Below are positions 17,289-24,807 of a stretch of 64,000 bases of DNA, one piece after another. Below the pieces are notes generated by a model. The model was not told the origin of the DNA. It saw nothing but the letters and a program-made list of their open reading frames with translations, and did not search any database. Made by a program: the position numbers and the translations under genes. Origin of the DNA: Flavobacteriales bacterium (lineage in GTDB: Bacteria; Bacteroidota; Bacteroidia; Flavobacteriales_D; Crocinitomicaceae); the NCBI GenBank assembly GCA_947449575.1, contig CANFRV010000017.1, positions 1 to 64,000 of the forward strand, read 5' to 3'. Each line of letters opens with the position of its first letter. Positions within the stretch are counted from its first letter, which is position 1.

Positions 17289-17693
17289 ATGATCAACACA
17301 AATTACAAACATTCAGAATTGACATCAAAAGTCATCGGTTGCGCGATGCGCGTAAATTCAGCCTTAGGAAATGGCTTTCAAGAAGTGATTTATCAACGCG
17401 CTTTACAGATTGAAATGTCACTTGCTGATATTCCTTTTTCACGTGAATTTGAAATGCCGATTTATTATAGAAATAATCATATTGGAACAAGAAGAGTGGA
17501 TTTTTTAGTTGATGGTATATTATCTGTCGAACTTAAAGCGACAACGAAAGTGGAAGATGTTCATTTTGCTCAAGCCATTAATTATTTAGAAGCATACAAT
17601 TTAGAAACAGGACTATTAATTAATTTTGGAGAAAGAAGTCTGAATTTTAAACGGTTGAAGAATAATAAGTTTGTTGAAGTGGAAAATGTCTGA
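17289..17693 (+). CDS. GxxExxY protein (PD-(D/E)XK nuclease-like)
   Basis: A 134-residue protein with the family-naming motif G29-F-Q-E32-V-I-Y35. The rest matches a PD-(D/E)XK core: Asp71 in RRVDFLVDG, Glu81-x-Lys83 in SVELKA, and Gln95 in FAQAINYL. All putative catalytic residues (E32, D71, E81, K83) are present, so an active nuclease fold is expected, although no activity has been established for the family to my knowledge. It begins about 70 bases after the tandem repeat array and has no other partner on its strand. A near-consensus TAACTTTA box lies at 17260-17267. Confidence 0.9.
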   Translation: MINTNYKHSELTSKVIGCAMRVNSALGNGFQEVIYQRALQIEMSLADIPFSREFEMPIYYRNNHIGTRRVDFLVDGILSVELKATTKVEDVHFAQAINYLEAYNLETGLLINFGERSLNFKRLKNNKFVEVENV

Positions 17694-17780
17694 ATTGATC
17701 GCAACTGCAGTTTCAACGAAAGTCAAAATCCCGAATTATTCTCTACCTGCAAATTACTATTTCTAACTCTTCATACCATT

Positions 17781-18932
17781 TTATTGAAGAATGCCATTCA
17801 CTTTTCTCGTTTTCACGTAATGAACTTTTCTCTCTCTTAAATAGCTCAGAATAAATTCGAAGCATTCATCATTTTTCCCAATAAGTTCAGGTGGAAAAAC
17901 TCCTTTTTCAGTGAAAAAACCTTCTAAAAACATGTTTACAACCGCTGTAGCAGAATAACCTGTCGTTCTAGCCATGGAAGAAGTTTGTGTTTCTGGATCA
18001 TATTCATCGTGCAAATTGTACACAACTTCCTCCGTTTCGCCTTGCGCATTCTCCCCTTTTACAGTCACACGCATTACGGTCATTTCTTCTTCTGTTTCGC
18101 CTAATTTCCATTCATTAAACAGAATTTTACTGGTGAAATCAAGAGGAGAAATTTCTACTCCATTAAAATTTATTGGAGTTGTATTGAAAAATCCGCTTTC
18201 TTTCAACACACGAACATATTCAACATGACCAGGATAACGAAGTGTTTTCTCTTTCATGTTTTTGATATGCGGCATCGTAAAAATAATCGATCGCAAACCA
18301 TCTGAATTAAACGATTCAAGTGTCCCCACTTTATCAAATTCAACAAATTCGCAATCTGTCAAAGGCTCTCGCACAATCATATTTCCATTTTCAACATAAC
18401 GCGCTGGACGCGTATATTCCTCAATTACATCAATTGGAGAAAAAGGAGCTTTGTAGGAGAATGGCCATTTTTTTACTTTTGGTAAACCTCCCACTAAACA
18501 TTCAAAATCAGTCAGTTTTAATTTTTCATTGTATTGACCTAGAATTATATTATCCATTCCTGGCGCTACTCCGCAATCAACAATTGCTGTCACACCTTTT
18601 TCTTTGGCTAATTTATCAAGTTCAAGCGCATCTTCGGGAAAGAATGAAATATCCACCACATTTTTACCTGCTTGAATAATTTGCTTTAATGTTTCAAAAC
18701 CTAAAAAGCCAGGCACAGCGCACACAACCATATCAAAATCAACTAATATCGCTTGCAACTTAGTAGTATCAGAAACATCTACTTGCAAAGTACTTAGCGC
18801 CTTGCATTTCTCACTCACATGATTCAAACGGGAAATGCTCAAATCGGTTAAAGTAACATGGTGTTTTTTAGATAAATCTATCGCCATTGCACTCCCTACC
18901 ATTCCTGCTCCTAAAACTATTATTCTGCTCAT
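17781..18932 (-). CDS. Saccharopine dehydrogenase family protein
   Basis: A 383-residue NAD(P)-dependent enzyme. The N-terminal Rossmann fold opens with IIVLGAGMVGSAMA, followed by the nucleotide-binding strand TLTDLS and CAVPGFLGF; the C-terminal saccharopine-dehydrogenase domain carries VDCGVAPGMDN and VGGLPKVKKWPFSYKAPFSP. Homologues include saccharopine reductases and lysine epsilon- or alpha-dehydrogenases of lysine catabolism; substrate cannot be fixed here because no lysine-degradation gene is adjacent. It is divergent from crtB with 234 bases between. Confidence 0.88.
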   Translation of the reverse strand: MSRIIVLGAGMVGSAMAIDLSKKHHVTLTDLSISRLNHVSEKCKALSTLQVDVSDTTKLQAILVDFDMVVCAVPGFLGFETLKQIIQAGKNVVDISFFPEDALELDKLAKEKGVTAIVDCGVAPGMDNIILGQYNEKLKLTDFECLVGGLPKVKKWPFSYKAPFSPIDVIEEYTRPARYVENGNMIVREPLTDCEFVEFDKVGTLESFNSDGLRSIIFTMPHIKNMKEKTLRYPGHVEYVRVLKESGFFNTTPINFNGVEISPLDFTSKILFNEWKLGETEEEMTVMRVTVKGENAQGETEEVVYNLHDEYDPETQTSSMARTTGYSATAVVNMFLEGFFTEKGVFPPELIGKNDECFEFILSYLRERKVHYVKTRKVNGILQ

Positions 18933-19091
18933 TTTCGTATTATTAATTTTCCCACTACTAACTTAACTTTCTGTCTTAAATTATAGTCAAAATTAAACAC
19001 TATTAATCAACTTTTAACTATTATCGTGCGTTTATGATTGATAAATGTGAAAAACGAAGTACTAAAAAATAAATCTTTCAATAAAAAATAA

Positions 19092-19127
19092 TTTTGTTTA
19101 ACTTAAAAAGTAAAAGATTAAACAAAA
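19092..19127. promoter_or_regulatory. Inverted repeat TTTTGTTTAA-N16-TTAAACAAAA, candidate operator of crtB
   Basis: Perfect 10-bp arms (19092-19101 and 19118-19127) separated by 16 bases. The spacer covers the -33 position relative to the TATATTTG box at 19133-19140, so a bound protein would block the crtB promoter. The CarH-like MerR gene in the same cluster is the obvious candidate ligand. A single half-site TTAAACA lies at 20102-20108, just before crtZ. Confidence 0.6.
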
Positions 19128-19132
19128 TGATT

Positions 19133-19140
19133 TATATTTG
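19133..19140 (+). promoter_or_regulatory. -7 promoter box (TATATTTG) of crtB
   Basis: Perfect TAnnTTTG box 26 bases before the crtB ATG and 5 bases after the inverted repeat. Confidence 0.7.
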
Positions 19141-19166
19141 AAAGATAATTCTGAAATAAAATAAAA

Positions 19167-20003
19167 ATGAAAACAATTTACGACGAACTTTCTATAAAAA
19201 TTTCGAAACAAACTACTCAAAAATATAGTACGTCTTTTTCATTAGGAATTAAATTATTAGATTCAGAAATTAGAAATTCTATCTACGGAATATATGGGTT
19301 TGTTAGATTGGCTGACGAAATCGTAGATTCATTTCATGGATTTCCTCAAAAGGAAATGTTAGAAAAACTAAAAGTGGATGTCTACCATTCCATTGAAAAC
19401 AAAATTAGCACCAACCCTATTCTGCATGCTTTTCAACTTGTAGTAAATTCATATAAAATTCCAACAGAATTAATTGAACAATTTCTGATTTCCATGGAAA
19501 TGGATTTGGATCCGCTAGACTACGACAAAGAAACATACGATCGATATATTTTAGGCAGCGCAGAAGTGGTTGGATTAATGTGTTTAATTGTATTTCTTCA
19601 AGGAGATCAAGAAAAATATGCGCAACTAAAACCCTTTGCGATGAAATTAGGAAGCGCTTTTCAGAAAGTAAATTTCCTTAGAGATTTAAAAGATGACTAC
19701 TCCACATTGGGCAGAACGTATTTTCCTGAAATAGATATCGCTAATTTTAACAATACTGTAAAAAGTGAAATAGAAAAAGACATTGAAATCGATTTTAATC
19801 TTGGTTTTGAAGGAATTAAATTACTACCTACTAAAACAAGATTAGGTGTTTACATTGCGTTCATTTTTTACAAAGGTTTATTTAAAAAAATAAAGAAATT
19901 AGATGCTGAAGATCTCTTACAAGGGAGGGTCAGAATTCCGAATGCAATAAAATTTGGCCTGATTTTTAAAGGATATGTTCAACACTCATTTAACAGGCTT
20001 TAA
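19167..20003 (+). CDS. crtB: Phytoene synthase
   Basis: A 278-residue trans-isoprenyl diphosphate synthase of the squalene/phytoene synthase family. Two Asp-rich motifs that bind Mg-diphosphate are visible: DEIVD (50-54) and the second at Asp173-Asp177 in FLRDLKDDYSTLGRTYFP. It condenses two geranylgeranyl diphosphates to 15-cis-phytoene, the first committed step of carotenoid synthesis. The neighbours crtZ, the regulator and crtI support phytoene over squalene synthase. It is the first gene of the cluster, with a promoter and operator-like palindrome directly upstream. Confidence 0.92.
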   Translation: MKTIYDELSIKISKQTTQKYSTSFSLGIKLLDSEIRNSIYGIYGFVRLADEIVDSFHGFPQKEMLEKLKVDVYHSIENKISTNPILHAFQLVVNSYKIPTELIEQFLISMEMDLDPLDYDKETYDRYILGSAEVVGLMCLIVFLQGDQEKYAQLKPFAMKLGSAFQKVNFLRDLKDDYSTLGRTYFPEIDIANFNNTVKSEIEKDIEIDFNLGFEGIKLLPTKTRLGVYIAFIFYKGLFKKIKKLDAEDLLQGRVRIPNAIKFGLIFKGYVQHSFNRL

Positions 20004-20116
20004 GAAATAAAAAAAATGTATTTAAAAGACGTGAAAAGATTTAAAATAGTAACTTCACAATACGAAATCTTGACAATTACTTTAAATTAAAATATCAAAA
20101 ATTAAACAGAAAAAAG

Positions 20117-20575
20117 ATGATCTATGTTTTAACACTTTTAGCAACTTTCATAGGTATGGAAGGGGTTTCTTGGCTAACTCACAAATATGTAATGCATGGT
20201 TTTGGCTGGTTCTTACACAAAGACCACCATCATCCGCACAACAATACATTTGAAAAAAATGACTTTTTTTTCTTGATTTTCGCAATTCCAAGCTGGCTAT
20301 GCATTATGCTGGGTTTTATGAATGACAACTTAATATCTGCGTTTATAGGTTTTGGGATTTTAATGTATGGCCTTACCTATGTGGTGGTGCATGAAATTTT
20401 AATTCATCAGCGTATTAAACGATTAACGAGAACGAATCATCCTTATTTTAAAGCGATTCGATACGCACACAAAATACATCATAAAAACATACACAAAGAA
20501 GATGGTAAATGTTTCGGCATGCTATTCGTACCTATTTACTACTACAAAAAAGCACTGAGCGAAAAACAAAAATGA
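20117..20575 (+). CDS. crtZ: Beta-carotene hydroxylase (fatty-acid hydroxylase superfamily)
   Basis: A 152-residue membrane di-iron enzyme with the full histidine set of CrtZ: His22-x4-His27, His34-x2-His37-His38, His92-x4-His97 and His118-x2-His121-His122. About four membrane helices alternate with these. It adds 3-hydroxyl groups to beta-ionone rings, making zeaxanthin. No lycopene cyclase is encoded in this window, so the ring-forming enzyme must lie elsewhere. It starts 113 bases after crtB. Confidence 0.9.
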   Translation: MIYVLTLLATFIGMEGVSWLTHKYVMHGFGWFLHKDHHHPHNNTFEKNDFFFLIFAIPSWLCIMLGFMNDNLISAFIGFGILMYGLTYVVVHEILIHQRIKRLTRTNHPYFKAIRYAHKIHHKNIHKEDGKCFGMLFVPIYYYKKALSEKQK

Positions 20576-20677
20576 GTTTATACCTGTATATTAATCTTTT
20601 TACGAATGGCACACTGTTTTTTTCTTCGGATCTATTCCAAGGGAAGACACGATTTATAACCTGTTACTTTTACTCTT

Positions 20678-20697
20678 GATTTGTTTTTTCACAAATC
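20678..20697. repeat. Small hairpin GATTTGT-N6-ACAAATC
   Basis: Perfect 7-bp arms around TTTTTC, in the 150-base gap between crtZ and the MerR gene and 28 bases before the GTG start. It may be an operator for autoregulation or a weak attenuator. Confidence 0.4.
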
Positions 20698-20725
20698 ATT
20701 TCCATACACTTAAAAAAGCAAGAAA

Positions 20726-21625
20726 GTGAGAACATATTCAATAAAAGAGTTAGAGAATTTATCAGGAACAAAAGCTCATACGATTCGAATATGGGAACAA
20801 CGCTATGAATTATTGCATCCATCTAGAACGGAAACCGGTATTCGATTTTACAATGGAGATGATTTAAAAAAGATATTAGCGACTTCAGTACTTCTCAAGC
20901 ATGGAATGAAAATTTCCAAGATTGCTACCCTAACGGCAACTGAATTAAATACTCAGCTTGAGGAAATTGAGAAAAAAAATGTTCTTTCAGATTCTGCAAT
21001 TGAATTGGCCATAAATAATCTATTAATGGCCGGGTTAAAATTTGATGAAAACGCATTGAATGCAGAATTTACAAAGTTAGAAAGTGCATTTGATAGGTAT
21101 CAACTCTTTACACTCATCACGCATCCTTTATTGAATAGACTTGGACTCATGTGGTGCAAAGATGATTTATCTCCCCTTCAGGAACATTTTATTTCAAACA
21201 TTATTCGACAAAAAATCATTTCATCCATAAATGCATTACCTGAGAATGAAGAAAATTCAAAAGAAATCGTTTTATTTTTGCCTGAACATGAAACACATGA
21301 AATTGGACTTCTTCTGGCTAATTACATTTTTAAAAGTTTTCAGATCAAGACAATTTATTTTGGACAGCAAGTTCCAATGAGTAATCTTATAGAATATATC
21401 AATGAATTTAAAATTAAACACGCTTTTGGCTTTATTTTCTATTCGTATGGTATAAAAGAACTTACTAACATATTCAAAAATTTAAGTGATAATTGCGGGG
21501 AAACATACTTTTACTGGGCGGGTTATTTTCCAGACCAAGAAATATTCGATTCAATTCCTAATCAGTCAATTGTATCATCGATAGATAGTATCAAAGACCT
21601 TGTTAATAGTATAAAAAATGACTAA
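20726..21625 (+). CDS. CarH/LitR-like MerR regulator with B12-binding domain
   Basis: A 299-residue regulator. Residues 1-70 form a MerR helix-turn-helix (TYSIKELENLSGTKAHTIRIWEQRY). Residues about 90-165 match the cobalamin-cap helical bundle: Trp143, then Glu153-His154, the same Trp-x9-Glu-His spacing as light sensor CarH. Residues 180-297 are a B12-binding Rossmann domain with the lower-axial-ligand motif E-x-H-x-x-G (Glu189, His191, Gly194). An adenosylcobalamin photoreceptor repressor of carotenoid genes is therefore predicted. The start is GTG; no ATG lies nearby in frame. It overlaps crtI by 8 bases. Confidence 0.88.
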   Translation: MRTYSIKELENLSGTKAHTIRIWEQRYELLHPSRTETGIRFYNGDDLKKILATSVLLKHGMKISKIATLTATELNTQLEEIEKKNVLSDSAIELAINNLLMAGLKFDENALNAEFTKLESAFDRYQLFTLITHPLLNRLGLMWCKDDLSPLQEHFISNIIRQKIISSINALPENEENSKEIVLFLPEHETHEIGLLLANYIFKSFQIKTIYFGQQVPMSNLIEYINEFKIKHAFGFIFYSYGIKELTNIFKNLSDNCGETYFYWAGYFPDQEIFDSIPNQSIVSSIDSIKDLVNSIKND

Positions 21626-23090
21626 AAAAATAGCAATCATAGGAGGTGGATTTTCAGGACTATCTTCAGCTACTTATCTTGCAAAAGAAGGTTTTGACGT
21701 TACCATATTTGAAAAAAACTCAACGGTTGGGGGAAGAAATAGAAAATTTTCAGCGGAAGGATTTACCTTTGAAATGGGTCCAAGTTGGTATTGGATGCCC
21801 CAAGTATTTGATGCATATTTCAATGATTTTAAAAAGGAAAGAGAAAATTACTACGCGCTAACAAAATTAAATCCCTCTTTTTCCATAGTTTTTAAAGAAT
21901 TTGAAAAATTGGACATCCCATCCGAAGAAAAAGATCTAATTGCATTTTTTGAAAACATAGAAAAAGGTGCAGGTGAGCGATTTCAAGCTTTTATGCTCGA
22001 TGCTAAATACAAATATGACTCGAGCATGACTAATTTAATTCTAAAACCCGGGAAGTCAATATTTGAATTCTTTGAATGGGAAGTCATAAAAGGTGTTTTT
22101 AAATTACATTTATTTTCAAACTTTAAAAAATTTGTGCGTAAATATTTTAAAGATGAACGATTAACAAATTTGATGGATTTCCCGGTCTTATTTCTTGGTT
22201 CAGCGCCAGAAAACACGCCAGCACTTTATAGTTTAATGAATTATGCTGGACTCCTTTTAGGAACTTGGTATCCTGAAAAAGGAATGTATAGAATCATTGA
22301 AGCGATGGAAGAATTGGCAGTAGAACTTGGTGTTAAAATACATACGAACCATGAAGTTTCTAACGTTCTAATTACTGATAATAACGTTTCTGGATTAGTA
22401 ATTAACGGTGAAACATACGAATTTGACGCAGTAATCGCCTCTGGAGATTATAAACATATGGAAACTTTACTTCCTCATTCATTTCGAAATTATACGGATG
22501 ACTATTGGTCTACAAGAACCTTAGCACCTTCTTCTCTCATATTTTTCTTAGGTTTTGATAAAAAAATACACAGCATAGAGCATCACACACTCTTTTTTGA
22601 TGAAAGCCTAGAAAAACATACCGAGCAAATTTATTTTGATCCAAAGTGGCCTGAGAAACCTCTTTTTTATGTCTGCGCTCCATCCAAAACAGATCCTTCT
22701 GTCGCTCCTGAAAATTGTGAAAATATTTTTATTTTAATACCAATTGCCGCAGGATTGGAAGATAATGAGGAGATTCGTGAAAAATATTTCAACATCATTA
22801 TCGACCGCTTAGAAAAGCAAGTTGAAGAACCTATCAAGGAGCATATTATTTATAAAAAATCATATTGCATCAATGATTTCAAAGCAGATTATCATAGTTA
22901 TAAAGGCAATGCCTACGGATTAGCAAATACCTTGCGTCAAACGGCTATTTTAAAGCCTAAACTGAATAATAAAAAATTAAAAAATCTAATTTATGCGGGA
23001 CAACTTACGGTTCCAGGACCAGGTGTACCTCCTGCTTTAATTAGTGGTAAGCTTGCTGCAAATGAATTAATTAAGTTATTTAAAAAATGA
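21618..23090 (+). CDS. crtI: Phytoene desaturase
   Basis: A 490-residue FAD-dependent CrtI-type desaturase. The N-terminus has the dinucleotide-binding motif (AIIGGGFSGLSSATYLA), the acidic residue FEKN and the GGRNRKF segment; the C-terminus has the bacterial-type signature NLIYAGQLTVPGPGVPPAL with the final GKLAA. It converts phytoene to lycopene through successive desaturations. Its ATG overlaps the regulator gene by 8 bases and its end overlaps the DUF2141 gene by 4, so these three genes form one translationally coupled operon. Confidence 0.94.
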   Translation: MTKKIAIIGGGFSGLSSATYLAKEGFDVTIFEKNSTVGGRNRKFSAEGFTFEMGPSWYWMPQVFDAYFNDFKKERENYYALTKLNPSFSIVFKEFEKLDIPSEEKDLIAFFENIEKGAGERFQAFMLDAKYKYDSSMTNLILKPGKSIFEFFEWEVIKGVFKLHLFSNFKKFVRKYFKDERLTNLMDFPVLFLGSAPENTPALYSLMNYAGLLLGTWYPEKGMYRIIEAMEELAVELGVKIHTNHEVSNVLITDNNVSGLVINGETYEFDAVIASGDYKHMETLLPHSFRNYTDDYWSTRTLAPSSLIFFLGFDKKIHSIEHHTLFFDESLEKHTEQIYFDPKWPEKPLFYVCAPSKTDPSVAPENCENIFILIPIAAGLEDNEEIREKYFNIIIDRLEKQVEEPIKEHIIYKKSYCINDFKADYHSYKGNAYGLANTLRQTAILKPKLNNKKLKNLIYAGQLTVPGPGVPPALISGKLAANELIKLFKK

Positions 23091-23512
23091 AAAAAATACT
23101 ATTATTTTTAAGTTTATGGATCCTTTTTTCATTTCGAACGGTAAAAACTGGAGATTTAGTAGTCGAAGTAAGTGGTATCGATTTTTCTAAAAAAGGAAAT
23201 CTTGTCATAGGAGTATTTAAACAAAGTGGATTTCCAAAGGCTGATCAATCTAGTTACGGTACAACAGTTGCCATCACGTCAGCAAAGATGATCGTAAAAT
23301 TCTCAAAAATAACCGAAGGTACTTATGCAATTGCTGTTTTTCAAGATAGCGATAAAAACGCTAAATTAAGTACAAGTATGGTAGGCTATCCGATTGAATT
23401 ATACGGATTTTCAAATAATAAATATGGAACATTTGGTCCACCCGCTTTTAAAGATGTAGCTTTTGAAGTGAAAGATGCTCATATATCAACTCTTAAAATA
23501 AAAATTCGTTAA
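23087..23512 (+). CDS. DUF2141 exported protein
   Basis: A 141-residue protein with a signal peptide (residues 1-19) and a beta-sandwich DUF2141 domain. Typical features are GDLVVEVSGI, VIGVFKQSGFPK, the calcium-type loop VFQDSDKNAKL and the closing YGFSNNKYGTFGPPAF. DUF2141 genes regularly sit in carotenoid clusters of Bacteroidota, but their role is unknown; a carrier or envelope partner for carotenoids is only a suggestion. Its stop codon overlaps that of the convergent transporter gene. Confidence 0.88.
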   Translation: MKKILLFLSLWILFSFRTVKTGDLVVEVSGIDFSKKGNLVIGVFKQSGFPKADQSSYGTTVAITSAKMIVKFSKITEGTYAIAVFQDSDKNAKLSTSMVGYPIELYGFSNNKYGTFGPPAFKDVAFEVKDAHISTLKIKIR

Positions 23513-23919
23513 TGCGGTAACTTTTCTTTAAATTTTCCATACGTCCAAGTACCGATAAGCGCACTTAATAATACGACACCAAAAACGAGTAAACCACTAC
23601 CAAACAGAGCATACATTGGACCTGGACAAGCGCCTGTCATTGCCCAACCTAAACCAAAAATAAAACCACCGATTACGGTTCCCTTATTCAATTCTTTTTT
23701 TCCAATCTTAATGTCTTTTCCTGTAATCGTTTTCACTTTGAATTTTTTAATTATCTGAATAGAAATTATTCCTACAGCTATCGCAGAAAAAATAACTCCA
23801 TACATGTGAAAGGATTGAAATCGAAACATCTCTTGAATTCTAAACCAAGAAACAACTTCTGCTTTTATTAGAATCACACCAAATACAAATCCAAGTAGTA
23901 AATATTTTATTATTTTCAT
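23509..23919 (-). CDS. YeeE/YedE-type transporter half (DUF6691)
   Basis: A 136-residue membrane protein with about four helices. It carries the family motif GWAMTGACPGPMYALFGSG, whose cysteine (in ACPGP) is thought to contact sulfur substrates in YeeE/TsuA transporters. It corresponds to the C-terminal half of the two-part Bacteroidota system and follows the larger half after 10 bases. Import of thiosulfate or a related sulfur compound is the family-level inference. Its stop codon shares bases with that of DUF2141 on the other strand. Confidence 0.85.
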   Translation of the reverse strand: MKIIKYLLLGFVFGVILIKAEVVSWFRIQEMFRFQSFHMYGVIFSAIAVGIISIQIIKKFKVKTITGKDIKIGKKELNKGTVIGGFIFGLGWAMTGACPGPMYALFGSGLLVFGVVLLSALIGTWTYGKFKEKLPH

Positions 23920-23929
23920 TGTGTAAAAT

Positions 23930-24490
23930 TTAAAGTTTCATTAGTAAAGGAAAAATCAACCAAGTCATTACCAAACCTCCGATAAAGAAAAAGATAGTAG
24001 CTACGAGCGATGAAAACTGTAGATTGGATAAACCACTTATCGAATGACCAGAAGTGCAACCATTTGCATAGCGAACACCAAAACCTACAAAAAATCCACC
24101 AAAAACCATTAGTATAAATCCCTTTAAGGTCAACAGAGCTTCTATAGTAAAGATTTCCTTCGGAGCAAATCCTGTATGGTCATTTATTCCTAAAGCATTC
24201 AAATCTGCAGTCGTGTTTTTTGAAATCTGAATAGCATTGGGATCTTGAAGGAAATAACCAGCCACTAAACCTCCTAAAATAATCCCAAAAGCAAATAATA
24301 AATTCCATGACTCCGCTTTCCAATCGTAGTCAAAAAATTTTATATTAGCAGGAAAACAAGAAGCACAAATGTGTTTCAGTGAAGATGAAATTCCAAACAT
24401 TTTATTGCCAATTATCAATAAAACAGGAATCATAAGACCAATGAGAGGTCCAGAAATATACCAAGGCCAAGGCTGTGTTAAAACATTCAT
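23930..24490 (-). CDS. YeeE/YedE family sulfur transporter
   Basis: I start this protein at ATG 24490 (186 residues: MNVLTQPWPWYISGPLIG); the open frame continues 41 codons upstream but that extension is not typical. The family motif YANGCTSGHSISGL with its conserved cysteine lies near the C-terminus, and a CASCF motif lies in the first loop. Together with the adjacent DUF6691 protein it forms the two-subunit version of the YeeE/YedE transporter, linked in other bacteria to thiosulfate or sulfide handling. Five to six membrane helices. Confidence 0.85.
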   Translation of the reverse strand: MNVLTQPWPWYISGPLIGLMIPVLLIIGNKMFGISSSLKHICASCFPANIKFFDYDWKAESWNLLFAFGIILGGLVAGYFLQDPNAIQISKNTTADLNALGINDHTGFAPKEIFTIEALLTLKGFILMVFGGFFVGFGVRYANGCTSGHSISGLSNLQFSSLVATIFFFIGGLVMTWLIFPLLMKL

Positions 24491-24769
24491 GCTTTTTACT
24501 TTAAAAAATTCTATAGTGAATTCCATTACAAAATAAAGGATTATAATAGTAGTAATCAAGTAAATGTCAACAAATCTATAAATACTATAGATTAAATAGA
24601 GTAAATAAGACAATTTTGTCTTCTTTACTCTGAAAAATGCAACTATTTGTAAATAAGTAGTATAGATTGTAAATCGTTCCCTTGCTTAGGATCATTCTAG
24701 TCAAAAGCAAATGCTCAAACGTTCAAACATTGACATCAACACGAATGATCATTCTCCCTGATAATTTAT

Positions 24770-24777
24770 TAACTTTG
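24770..24777 (+). promoter_or_regulatory. -7 promoter box (TAACTTTG) of the dltA-like gene
   Basis: Perfect TAnnTTTG box 30 bases before ATG 24808. It lies within the longer open frame that starts at 24682, supporting the later start. Confidence 0.7.
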
Positions 24778-24807
24778 TCCGTAACACGAATTCAGAAAAT
24801 AGAAAAA

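Noticed and set aside
19167-23512. Lycopene cyclase in the carotenoid cluster
   Set aside because: Every gene in the cluster is accounted for and none has cyclase motifs; it must be elsewhere in the genome.
24682-24807. Upstream start for the DltA-like enzyme
   Set aside because: Extension contains the TAACTTTG promoter box and has no similarity to adenylating enzymes.
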